From Phycomyces blakesleeanus NRRL 1555(-) (taxonomy: Eukaryota; Mucoromycota; Mucoromycetes; Mucorales; Phycomycetaceae): a stretch of 64,000 nucleotides of DNA. Position 1 is the stretch's first letter, and the number at the start of each line of letters is the position of its first letter. The position numbers and the translations under genes were made by a program. The notes beneath the pieces were generated by a model. It saw only the letters and a list, made by a program, of their open reading frames with translations, searched no databases and had not been told where the DNA came from. Positions 1 through 11,979 of this stretch are shown piece after piece. The stretch is taken from the NCBI RefSeq assembly GCF_001638985.1, contig NW_017265160.1, forward strand, positions 111,378 to 175,377. The letters run 5' to 3'.

Positions 1-879
1 GGAAAGATAATTCAAAGGTAAAGAGATATGTAAGCATATAGATAGAGAGGTTCTCCAAGGATTAGGCGATATATCGACGGAAAGATAGTTCAAAGATAAA
101 AGAGAGAGAGATAGAGAGATTTTGCTTGACCAAGCTTCTGCTAGTCTTTATATAGACAATTATTTGATTTTTTTTAAAAAAAAGAGAGGGAAAACATGGT
201 CACTATATCGCAGTTTTTTGGAGTTATGAATGCAAATGCAGATCATCTCTTAAAATGCTATATAATACAACAGAGTAATAAGTTACCTAGTACTCTTTTG
301 AATATTCTTGAAAATAATTATTACAAAACCTATGTAGATAGAGAGTATCAACTTATCACTCTTCAAAAAAAAATATAAATGCCTCGATATTACTCTTACA
401 AGGAATACACTAAAGTATATTGTACTGTATTCCAAAGAATAAAAGATATATTTGTAGCATTCTTACTATCAATAAGATAGCTAGGTAACATTTTACACAC
501 AGCGACTGATACACATAGTAATTATAAGAGCTTTTTTTTTTTAAAAAAAAAGAGAAAGGAATCTACAGCATTAATAATTGATTTGCACCGCTGAGATTTT
601 AATTGCAATATACTACCTTTGCATATCAGTATTGCATCATATACTTATTATTTATATGGAGAATCTCACTGGTCAAAGAAGTGCTCTGTAAAAAAAAACA
701 CCCGCCTTCTCTATGAAAGCTTACACTTTATTAAAAAAAACCAAGATCTTTCACAACATAATTTGTATTTTATATAAAAAACTTTAAAGTGATAATCTTT
801 CCACTTAGACATTGTATGCCAATTAGTTGTGTTTTTAGTCAATGAGGTAGTAGATTTTTTATTTCATTTTTGATCGAAG
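1..879 (+). repeat. Left arm of long inverted repeat
   Basis: Reverse complement of 1511-2389. It begins with GGAAAGATAATTCAAAGG and ends at the ATCGAAG motif at 873-879. It may continue left of the window. Confidence 0.9.
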
Positions 880-1510
880 GCATTTGTATACAAAAATAAT
901 GGGATACATACTCTACAATTAACTGATATTCTTTGTACGCGGTTAATAAATAAATATAATGTCTTATTGATAAATTTGGGAAAGAAACTTGTTTTTTATC
1001 AATGATTGTCCCTCTTGCTACTACACTTGTATCAAAAGAAAGGATTTTTTCTCTGATAATAAAACAAAACATGAAAAATCTAGAGAATCTAATCAAAGAA
1101 AAATGACTTATAAATACTAGCAGTTAAATTATTTAAGCATTTAATGCAAACGCCTAATACTAATTTTTACATTAGATAGGATTATATCACTAAAGCCTGA
1201 AATTTTGATTGCACTATAGCCTGTTAAGTATGCTTACATGATGTTTTTGTACTTATAATAATCAACTTTTGAATGTTATTTACAGAGAATTGTTAATAAA
1301 AGTATATCTCACATGTTATCATTTATTACAAATTGTATTATTATTCTTAAAAGTTGGCAGAGATTTTGACAAGACTTTATTTGGTGCAAAAGTGTTTTTT
1401 ATTGTGAGCATAGATAAAAAAATCATTTGTATATATATATATATTAATAGGATACAAAATATATCACTTATTTCCAGAGTATACAGCATAAAATTTTTGC
1501 TTATAACTAT

Positions 1511-2389
1511 CTTCGATCAAAAATGAAATAAAAAATCTACTACCTCATTGACTAAAAACACAACTAATTGGCATACAATGTCTAAGTGGAAAGATTATCA
1601 CTTTAAAGTTTTTTATATAAAATACAAATTATGTTGTGAAAGATCTTGGTTTTTTTTAATAAAGTGTAAGCTTTCATAGAGAAGGCGGGTGTTTTTTTTT
1701 ACAGAGCACTTCTTTGACCAGTGAGATTCTCCATATAAATAATAAGTATATGATGCAATACTGATATGCAAAGGTAGTATATTGCAATTAAAATCTCAGC
1801 GGTGCAAATCAATTATTAATGCTGTAGATTCCTTTCTCTTTTTTTTTTAAAAAAAAAAGCTCTTATAATTACTATGTGTATCAGTCGCTGTGTGTAAAAT
1901 GTTACCTAGCTATCTTATTGATAGTAAGAATGCAACAAATATATCTTTTATTCTTTGGAATACAGTACAATATACTTTAGTGTATTCCTTGTAAGAGTAA
2001 TATCGAGGCATTTATATTTTTTTTTGAAGAGTGATAAGTTGATACTCTCTATCTACATAGGTTTTGTAATAATTATTTTCAAGAATATTCAAAAGAGTAC
2101 TAGGTAACTTATTACTCTGTTGTATTATATAGCATTTTAAGAGATGATCTGCATTTGCATTCATAACTCCAAAAAACTGCGATATAGTGACCATGTTTTC
2201 CCTCTCTTTTTTTTAAAAAAAATCAAATAATTGTCTATATAAAGACTAGCAGAAGCTTGGTCAAGCAAAATCTCTCTATCTCTCTCTCTTTTATCTTTGA
2301 ACTATCTTTCCGTCGATATATCGCCTAATCCTTGGAGAACCTCTCTATCTATATGCTTACATATCTCTTTACCTTTGAATTATCTTTCC
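1511..2389 (-). repeat. Right arm of long inverted repeat
   Basis: Mirror of 1-879. The outer end at 2389 lies inside a 78 bp tandem repeat that continues beyond it. Confidence 0.9.
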
Positions 2390-2450
2390 ATCGATATATC
2401 GTCTAATCCTTGGAGAACTTTTACATCTATATGTCTATATATCTCTTCAT
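2291..2450. repeat. 78 bp tandem repeat at outer end of inverted repeat
   Basis: The block with TATCTTTCC, TCGATATATCG and TAATCCTTGGAGAAC occurs at 2303 and again at 2381, a period of 78 bp. A third, decayed unit follows. The mirror copy lies at 1-100. Confidence 0.75.
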
Positions 2451-2872
2451 CCTTGAGCCATACTATAATATATCCCTTTATTTCTTTAAAGCATCTCTCT
2501 CGTATAGTTTTTTTTTTGGCCGATTGAACATAACTCTTTGGCATAAGGGCATTTTGGTAAGAACTTTTTTCTTTTCATTTGTATATAGGGCTTCTTTATC
2601 ATTAAAAGATTCCTTTATTGTGATAGTGTTATTTTTCAACAGACTTTACTCTATTTATCTTTATTTCCGACTCTATATACTTTTATCTATAGCTTTATCT
2701 ATATCTATATCTATACCCCTCTTTGTATATACCCTTTATATGTATATCTTGCTCTATGTATTTGCTTTCTTTTCTTTTTTTCTTTCTCCAAAGTATCCGT
2801 CTTGGTAACAAAAATTTCCGGTAAGTATTGTTCCGTAAAGAATATAAGAGCAAAATATACTTACTTTACTAG

Positions 2873-3267
2873 TGTCGACTCTCTGGGCGTTTCGTTCCCA
2901 GGCGAGCTTATGTTTCTTTATTCTGGACCTACAAGAGAGAACGCACGAATTATCTCTTGTACTGTGTTTTACGGTCTTTATTGTCGTATATCATTGGCAG
3001 TTTCCTGCGCAAGTGTCCAGACGAGTTGGTTGTGGTTATGCGCAATGTGGTGCGGAAAATGTTGTTCTGAAAACATCCGTTAGCTTGGAATGGTGTATGC
3101 TGACGTGCAGCGCTGCTTGACCTCGCCTCTGCTTTCCATACCACTCTTTCTTAGAAAGAGAGCAGCCAACTACTTTTTCCCCCTCGCTTTCAAATCAGGT
3201 CTTCGTCCTGAGGGGGATGGATCCACTATTGTTATTTCTGGCAAAGTGGTGAACTAAGAATTTGACA
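2873..3267 (+). repeat. LTR-like repeat, copy 1
   Basis: This ~395 bp unit starts TGTCGA and ends TTGACA, so its tips form the TGTC/GACA inverted ends typical of LTRs. It is clearly homologous, in direct orientation, to 3597-3993. Near its 3' end are the CAGG-TCTTCGT-CCTG hairpin (3196-3210) and GTGGTGAACTAAGAATTTGACA-like terminal sequence. No open frame in it looks like a real protein. Confidence 0.65.
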
Positions 3268-3596
3268 TGTTCTCTCTATAACACGGTTGTTTGGCCCGAC
3301 ACTATTTGATAAGTTTCTCTCTTTTTTTTGCAGATCTTTCTTCATTTACATCGACTCTAATCAATAATCTTTGTCTATTGCTTTACACAGATACATTATA
3401 AACAAACTCTTGCTAAACAAGATCCTAGCACAGTTTTTGCGGTTTATGAGTAGTATATTTTTATTCACAGCTATTTCCGTTTATCTGGTACAAAAGTTGC
3501 TAACCCCATAGTATTAGCAGCAGGATAAGCATATTATTTTACACATAGCACACGTTCAAAATCATAACATATGTACTGACTCTACTTTGAATATCT
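3268..3596. other. Spacer between the LTR-like copies
   Basis: AT-rich 329 bp without a coding frame. It is the internal region if the pair forms one TRIM-like element. Confidence 0.4.
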
Positions 3597-3993
3597 TGTC
3601 TGGGCGTTTAGTTCTCAGATAGGATCAGCTTTCTTTATTCTGGACCTACAAGAGAGAATGCACGAATGATTTCTTGTATTGTGTTTTACGGTCTTTATTG
3701 CCGTATTTTACTGGCAGTTTCTTGCGCAAGTGTCCAGACGAGCTGGTTGTGGCAGTGTGCGATGCGGTGTGGAAACCGTTGATCTAGAAAACATCCGTTG
3801 GCTTGGAATGGTGCATGCTGACGTGCAGCGCTGCTTGACCTCGCCTCTGTTTTTCACTCCACTCTTTTTTCAAAAGAGAGCAACCAACTCATTTTTTCCC
3901 CTTCGCTGTCAAATCAGGTCTTCGTCCTGGGGGGGATGGATCCACTTTTGTTTTTATTATTATTATTTACAGTGGTGAACTAAGAATTTGACA
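3597..3993 (+). repeat. LTR-like repeat, copy 2
   Basis: Direct repeat of 2873-3267 with scattered substitutions and small indels. It shares the segments TTCTTTATTCTGGACCTACA and GACGTGCAGCGCTGCTTGAC, the hairpin (3915-3929) and the terminal TTTGACA. Only about 330 bp separate the copies, which would suit a TRIM (miniature LTR element) or two nested solo LTRs. I saw no convincing tRNA primer site. Confidence 0.65.
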
Positions 3994-6900
3994 TTCTCTC
4001 TTTCTCTCTCTCTTTTAATACATGTACTCTTTAATTCAGCTAACAAATAAATTGTTAATAAATCAATAAAATTCTTTTAATTTGAATTATCTTTAATTTT
4101 ATGAGATTTTCTTTTATAATATAAGAAATAGCCAACAACAATATTTGACAGGCAGTAAATAATTATTTAACTAAGAGTACCACACAAATTCAGAAGTATA
4201 AGACAATACTAATATTTACTCTATTCTAATTTTCTATATTATACAGATACATTTTGTAAAACCTAGTAAATATTATGCAGATTAATCTTACATATGCACA
4301 CATACACACAAGATGTATAACCTGAATTTTAGTGCTCTACCCACACATTATCCAAAAGATCTATATTGAATAGAAATATTTAAAGCCCAAGAAAGTAATA
4401 TTTTTTTTATATTTCACTTTTATTGATAAAGAAATAAAGAAAGAAAAGCGCAACCACCATATTTCCTGTCATATTCAGCAAGACTGAATCACTTGGGTTT
4501 CTTTATGGGTTCATATCTCAATATAAAAAAATTAAATACTGTTCGAGTGCTATTCGTTAGAGTTCAATAATTATGTTTCTATATGCTACTATTTAGACTC
4601 TTGATGTATAATTGTTGGTTTACGCGATTTACACCGTATACATCTGTATTATATGTGTGCCTGGTGCTGAACAGTTACATAGATGGTTAACTTGCCATGT
4701 CCATTAGCAAAAAGGAAACAAATCTAATTTTTGGGGTTTTTATTCCATTCAATTGTGGTGCGTATACCACAAGGCTGGCACTTTTCATCAAACTTAAACT
4801 TTACATTTCATGTATATATGCACAGCCATAAGCTTCTTTTCGTGTCGCAAGTCAAAGCTGAGAATACTCATTCTTTTGTTTTAAAGTGGCATTTAATATT
4901 TTCAACTTTTACGGATTCAAGACAGCGAGAAAACAGCTAATGCTACCAAGTTCATGCCTATTCATTTTGAGAAAATTCTAATTTTTCCTTATCTATTTCT
5001 CTATAGAAGACTGTAAACCAGATATAGACACCTGTTCAAAGCCCCCACTCTTGCTCTTGTGTTAGAATAAGTAGGCTGCTAACAACCATGTTTATTAAAT
5101 ACTTACTTGGTATGTACAAAGATGACTAACGTGTTCTGTCTGCATTACTTTACAAAAAAAAAGTAGTAGAATTTAGTCAGCGAGAGTTCACAAAATTCCG
5201 TACTGGAAGTCTTGTTGTGCGACAGTTAAGCTAGGGTAGTATTCTGTTCTTTATGCGCAGACTGTAGTACTGCTCCTCATGACTTGAGGAACCTGCGGGT
5301 ATTTTCTTGGATTCCGGATTACTCAGTAAATAATCGTTCCAACACATACAGCAAAACAAAAGCATCTTAGCACTTTCCCCTCCTTTTCCTTTTTGTATAT
5401 ACGAGGTTCAAGCCAATATGACTAGCATTCTCGAACACTCTATTTCGTGTAACAAGAGCTGTTATGTCTGGTCTATTTTTACTATTTGATGAAGAGTATT
5501 CTACGGGAAGTCTTCCGGTTTGTCTGCGCAGGTAGTTGAGCGTTGATCTTGCTGAGCGTGGGGTAGCATGTGAAGACTTGACTGAGCTCTGGTAGTGGCG
5601 TCTAGGGTCTTTGATGCGAGGTTAGGAATTTTAAAGATATTATTTTGGAATTGGAATATGTGGGTTTAAAGGCATTCTGTCCTTTTTTTTGAGGGGGCTA
5701 CCGGATAGTCGCCCTTTACTTTGGTGAGATAAAATACTAGGCGTCGTATGAGTGATATATATCTGGACTTTATTATTATACCTTTAGCTAACCTCTCAGG
5801 GCTGGAATTGTGGGGTTTGACGGCATTATTTGCTTCTTCAGGTAAGTATTTTTTATATTTTCTTTCTTTCTTTTTTATTACAGTCGATTTTGAGACACAA
5901 GAACAAGATGCGGAGCACCGATTGACTTTCCTGGATGACCTTGTAAGATTCATTGATTGAAGACTTTTCTTAAATCAATCAACCAAGCAAGCAATAGATA
6001 GATAGATAGATATATTATTTTGATAGAAGCAAAATTTGTGATATTTGTATCTGTATATACATATACATATAATCATTTTGATAAAGCTTAATAAGAATTA
6101 TTAGCAATGGTGTTAATATATAAATTAACATAAAAACAGGTGTGCTTTTTTGGAAGTAAAGTCAGTACCTACTATACTTTCTTTTTTTAGCTGTTATACA
6201 ACCACGGTTAATTTAAGAGTATATGCACTGGATTATATAGAAGTTTTTCTTTTTAGAATAACAAGAATAAGAGTTACTCCATATACCAAACTCGATTATT
6301 TTCCTTGATATATACTGGTTTTAACGTGAGACTCTTATCCGACCACAAGAATAACAAACATATCAAGAATCTATTGGTACCAACACATCAGTTCTTATCT
6401 GTAACTCTGTATGTACTTTTTTTGTCTGAATTTAAAGACCCTGAAAATTATTATGTGAAATTCAAAGTTAGCTATCCTGTTCTCACAAGTGCTTTTTGTT
6501 TTGTTACAGTGCTCGACTCATCTGTCCACTGGGCACAGGTAGACCTTGACAGTTTCAAAATAATATTTACTCATTCATAGCTTGTGGATAATGTGATAAA
6601 GCCAGTCTCGAGAGAGAACCAGAGAACCTTCTCGGAGAATCTCGCTAATTAAGAGCCATGGTTATCAATCAAAGAGATCTTTACTTTGCACGATATAGTC
6701 TACGCTTTTTTATGGAATGATGACAGATTCGTGAATCGGCTATTTGTATCTTTTGTACTACAGTTTCATTGACTTTAATTATACCCTCAAGAACAGGATA
6801 TGTATGTGTTTTAGACTTAATAAGTTTGTACATGTGTACAATCCGAACAGTGTGTACAGTGCGTGTGCTTATGTATGTATGCATGCATGTATCTATCTAT

Positions 6901-8074
6901 CTATCTGTCTATCTATCTATGTGTGTATGTGGTTCCATATTGACTCGTGATTAGTTCTTATTTCTTCTTACCCCCGAGACTCTGGTGTATCGGGAAAATG
7001 AAACAAATATATTTCTTTTTCTTTTTAAAACAAAACTTTTTTTCATTACTATTATCGTGTGTGATATTTAGTACACAAAGCACTCACGGCCAATCCCTTT
7101 TCCTTTGTTCTTCTTCCTCTTCTTCTTTTTTCTTGAGAAAATCTCTTTAAGACCCAAGCCAAGATAGTACTCTTGTCACTTACTATATAATATTCTACAA
7201 GTCTTTCGGAGTCTTTTGTTTTTAGTGAATAGCAATTACACTGCTTGAGATTTATAATTTGTTGTAAGCTAAATAGAATATATTTCATAAAAAGAAAGGG
7301 TAAACAAAGTAGACGAACCATACGAATATATAATATGTATATACGTATAAGTGTGCGTGCATGTGTGTGCGCGTATGTCTGTTGAAGGCTGGGTATGCAT
7401 TTTCTTTAAAGAAAAGAAAAAAAAAAGAGCATATAGGATGGTTAGCCCTTCTTTGGAGAACAAGGTAACACGCAATCAGGGCACACAACTTTTAAGTTAA
7501 AATGAATAGTTCCAACAGGAATGTAACCTGTGTCTCTATTTTTATATTCGAAAGGCTTTTATGACCCTTCCTCTTATTTTACTATCTTTCTGTTCATGCA
7601 CATAGTGTAATTCCAGCTTTGGCTGCCTCATATACTTTTAAATCAATTTCATTTTATTATGATTATATTCAAAGCATAGTAAAGCACTGATATCTCAATA
7701 TCTAGCCTTGTACTCTTGTTCATTTTCTTTGATTTTGTGTAGTGCATTTGTGTTTGTGTTTATGTTATAGTGAAAGGAAGAAAGGGAGAGAAAGACAGCC
7801 TAAAAAAGAGGGGAAAGAGAAAGGGAAGGAACTTGAATGACGACACTTGTGGGTGACATCAGCCGAGGCCGCGTGTGGACCTCAATTTGACTCTGAAAAT
7901 GTATGTGAAAAATTGCGGGTTTGATTAGACAGAAAAGAATAAAAGAATTATATATAGGCACAGGCACACACACATATATATTTATACCTACATATATAAA
8001 ACGAAGTAACTACGCCTTTTTTTTATTTTTTGGTTTTTGGTTTTAATTGTATAAAACATAAAAGTCAATTATAA
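3994..8074. other. 4 kb intergenic region, no recognisable gene
   Basis: The sequence is AT-rich with microsatellites such as GATA at 5998 and TATC/TGTA at 6860-6930. One weak candidate is a frame from 5748 to 5960. It would contain a 42 bp GT-AG intron (5842-5883, GTAAGT to TTACAG) that keeps the frame whether spliced or not, giving a short acidic peptide ending FLDDLVRFID. I recognise no family and would not call it a gene. The last ~300 bp before 8075 should hold the RBX1 promoter and 5' UTR. Confidence 0.5.
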
Positions 8075-9311
<1,237 letters not shown>

Positions 9312-9769
9312 AGTGTTGGATCAAGAAGAAAAGAAAGTACAGTCTCCTACAACCTCCCCCTCTTCTCCTCCTTTCCTTTCCCCGCACTTTATATACATAT
9401 ATGTATATATATATGTATATATATACAACACACACATACACCCACACACAACAAACAGACGTACACCTACACATACAATCAGACAGACAATTGAAATCAA
9501 ACCAATAACAACCTAAGACCAGTATCAACAACCTACATCACCACCAACACCAACGCCAACGCCAACACCGACGCCTACACCTACACCTACACCAGCACTT
9601 GCACCAATACACAAAAAAGTATACAACTTGTTTGAAATGGGGAAATTGTGGATCAAACACAATAAATAAATATATATAAAAACAAATATATCATTGGGGT
9701 GGGGGAAATGCTTCTTTACAATTTTTTATCATTATTACTTTTACTATGGTGATGAGTATTATTACTATT
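9312..9769. other. Convergent 3' region of RBX1 and ZMAT5
   Basis: 458 bp between two stop codons. It contains TATG and CAACACC-type simple repeats (9390-9600) and nothing gene-like. Confidence 0.7.
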
Positions 9770-9999
9770 TTATCCCCAATAACCTGTGTCTGTCCAATCG
9801 TACTCTTGTTTTTTGGGTGGACAGAGTGAAGGTGGTAGGCTACGGACTTTCCATCCTGTAGGAAGGCGATATCTAGATCGTTTACGTGCAGATTGTTGCT
9901 CAGTTTTTTTTTGATGTGCAATACTCTGTTGATTTTGTTCCTGATTTCGAGACTGAAGCCATTGAATTAATTCAGGTGATAAGATTGGCTCACCTAGTG

Positions 10000-10037
<38 letters not shown>

Positions 10038-10503
10038 GAGTTATATATGATATATATATGATATATATAAGATATATATATATATTTTACCAGAGGTTGC
10101 ATAGGCAATATGACTGAATTTACAACTCAGCCCAAATTCACATTGACCATGAGTGAAGAAGTGTCTGCAAGGAGGTTTGTTCATTTGTTCAGCCACAAAC
10201 TCATTAGGATCTTGTGTATATTATATATATATATATAATAAATAAATAATATTGTACTTGTTTTTATTTTGAATTAAATGCATATACTAATTCTTTTGCT
10301 TACCTTTGAACCAGTCATAATGGCGTTTACGATTGGCTTGATGAACAGCACCTTGGAGATGTTTCTTTCGATTTGTGGAATTGTCAGGAAATGAACATTG
10401 ACAGAAATCGCATTCATCTATAGAAAAACAAAATGTTACACAAACAAGACAAAAGACATGTTGTTGATGCAGCATAGATTGATTACTTACACTTTCTAGG
10501 CAT
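9770..10503 (-). CDS. ZMAT5: ZMAT5-like U11/U12 snRNP 20 kDa zinc-finger protein
   Basis: Component of the U11/U12 di-snRNP of the minor spliceosome in organisms that have one. Four exons on the minus strand: 10503-10491, 10417-10304, 10210-10091, 9993-9770, giving 156 aa. A U1-type C2H2 matrin finger (CDFCQCSF then NRKKHLQGAVHQ) is followed at about residues 55-75 by a CCCH finger (CRHFFTHGQCEFGLSCKFSH). A basic Gln-rich stretch and a C-terminal PTGW...PPSL...W motif complete the ZMAT5 order. All splice phases close correctly. It converges with RBX1. The first exon encodes only four complete codons. Confidence 0.88.
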
Positions 10504-11404
10504 CTTACTTTTTATTAATATTATTATTATTTAATACTGATACATATGTGTATATACTCGTAAGAAGAAGAAGAGAATTATTGCCCAGAGTGTTATTTTC
10601 TCTATATTCCTATATCTCTTTTTACGCACTCGCGTATATAGATGTGTGTGTGTGTGTATGTATGTATGTAATTGTAGTGTGCGTAGTATCTATAGTGTGC
10701 GTAGTGTTTGCAGTGTATGTATTGGTTTGGGACTGCTGTACGTGACCTTTGTCCTTGATGGTTTCAGTACAATGCAACAAGTTTTGGTCAGACATGTAAA
10801 TTTTGGTCTTCAGGGGTGGGAATGACAATTGTACATTAAAATGATAATATTAATAATAGTAATAGTAATGCTAATGATAATATAATGTACTTCTTCTTCT
10901 TCCACTTCTTTGTCTTGTTATTTTTTAGTATTATTAGTATTTTACTCTTGCTGGTTGTGTTTCTTCCTATGCTATTAATATTAATATGATTAGTGATATT
11001 TATGATTGTGTGTACCCTTTATTTTCTATATATATTTATATTTACAAAGTGATGCTGTCATCAGTAAAAAAAAAAGTCAAAAACGAAATAAGTAAATATA
11101 AAGTGGCATTATGATTCTTTCATATATAAAATAATAAGAATAAGAACAAGAAGAACAAGCAGAACAAGAATTATAAAGAAAGAAATAAAAAGGATATTTG
11201 TACAATGAGCCAGAAATTAATCTTTCTATTTAACTCACCCTCACCCTCACCCTCACCCTCGCCCTAACGCATACCCTTTATATACTTTATGTATATATAT
11301 ATATATATATATATATTTGTGTGTGTGTTTTGGATGTGTTTTGGGTGACATAACAGGTAATTGCAAACAAAGACTCATTGTGGCTACATTGAGCTACATT
11401 GAGC
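10504..11404. other. Divergent ZMAT5/OPI1 upstream region, proximal half
   Basis: Noncoding and AT-rich, with TG/TATG microsatellites at 10640-10700. A CCCTCA hexamer run (11234-11265) loosely resembles telomere repeats but is a simple repeat. Confidence 0.6.
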
Positions 11405-11625
11405 TATTGTATTTTTCAGCAAATAAGAGAAAATTTCAGAAATAAGAGAAAATTATTGAGCAAATAATTGCCATTTTTTTTCTCTTAATTTCTCTTGGAC
11501 TTTCTCTTAATTGACCTAAAATTTTCTCTTATTTGTTCAATAATTTTCTCTTATTTTATCCAATAATTTTCTCTTATTTTTTCTGAAATTTTCTCTTATT
11601 TGCTGAAAAATACAATACATTGAGC
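11397..11625. mobile_element. 213 bp hAT-like MITE with 8 bp target duplication
   Basis: The element proper is 11405-11617. Its ends are inverted repeats of at least 36 bp (TATTGTATTTTTCAGCAAAT outward-in on both sides), and the interior repeats TTTTCTCTTATTT. It is flanked by CATTGAGC at 11397-11404 and again at 11618-11625, an exact 8 bp duplication. That length is typical of hAT elements, but the terminal bases are not the canonical CAG, so the superfamily is tentative. It has no coding capacity. Confidence 0.8.
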
Positions 11626-11979
11626 TACATCGATGCACTTGCGGTTGCTATGATTGGCAGTCTTGTTTTGTCACACGTGAAGGGTACTTGATTCACATGA
11701 AAGAAAGAGAAGAAGAAGAAGAAGAAATAAAATAAAATAAAATAAAGATTCGTCCCCCAAACCTGTTAGTCTTTGGATCCCATCAAAATTCCCACTCTCC
11801 CTCCTTCTTTTTTCTTGTATTTTATTTCTTTATTTCTTTATTTCTTTCTCTCTTTCTTTCTTTATTTCTTTTTGTTCTTCTTTTATTCTTTCACTTTTAT
11901 ATATATATTTATTATTATTCTAAATATTTTGTATATAAAATAAATAAATATATTTTGTTCTGTACTCTGATACACAACA
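11626..11979. promoter_or_regulatory. OPI1 upstream region
   Basis: 354 bp of AT- and pyrimidine-rich DNA, including GAA and TTTCT runs, ending at the OPI1 ATG. It presumably holds the promoter and 5' UTR. No specific factor site can be supported. Confidence 0.4.

Larger units (their letters stand above)
1..2389. mobile_element. Foldback-like element or inverted duplication with ~880 bp arms
   Basis: Bases 1-879 are the reverse complement of 1511-2389: position x pairs with 2390 minus x throughout. The pairing fails at 880/1510. I saw only two mismatches (456/1934, and 542/1848 at a T/A homopolymer junction), so arm identity is above 99.5%. A 631 bp unique AT-rich spacer lies between the arms. 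Each arm carries the same 60-codon reading frame (196-378 on +, 2012-2194 on -), which resembles nothing I know and is probably not a gene. The left arm reaches the window edge, so the element may extend further. It could be a foldback or long-TIR transposon or a recent inverted duplication. No transposase is visible. Confidence 0.85.

Noticed and set aside
196..378. 60-codon ORF present in both arms of the inverted repeat
   Set aside because: The copies are identical only because the arms are. The composition follows the AT-rich background, no motif is recognisable, and the flanking poly-T/poly-A suggests noncoding repeat.
2802..3120. Overlapping plus-strand ORFs (Cys/Trp-rich) in the LTR-like repeat
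   Set aside because: The second copy of the repeat breaks these frames, so they are not conserved as protein.
11234..11265. CCCTCA repeats resembling a telomere
   Set aside because: The unit is not the fungal TTAGGG/CCCTAA repeat except for one CCCTAA at the end. It is short and internal, so a simple repeat is the better explanation.
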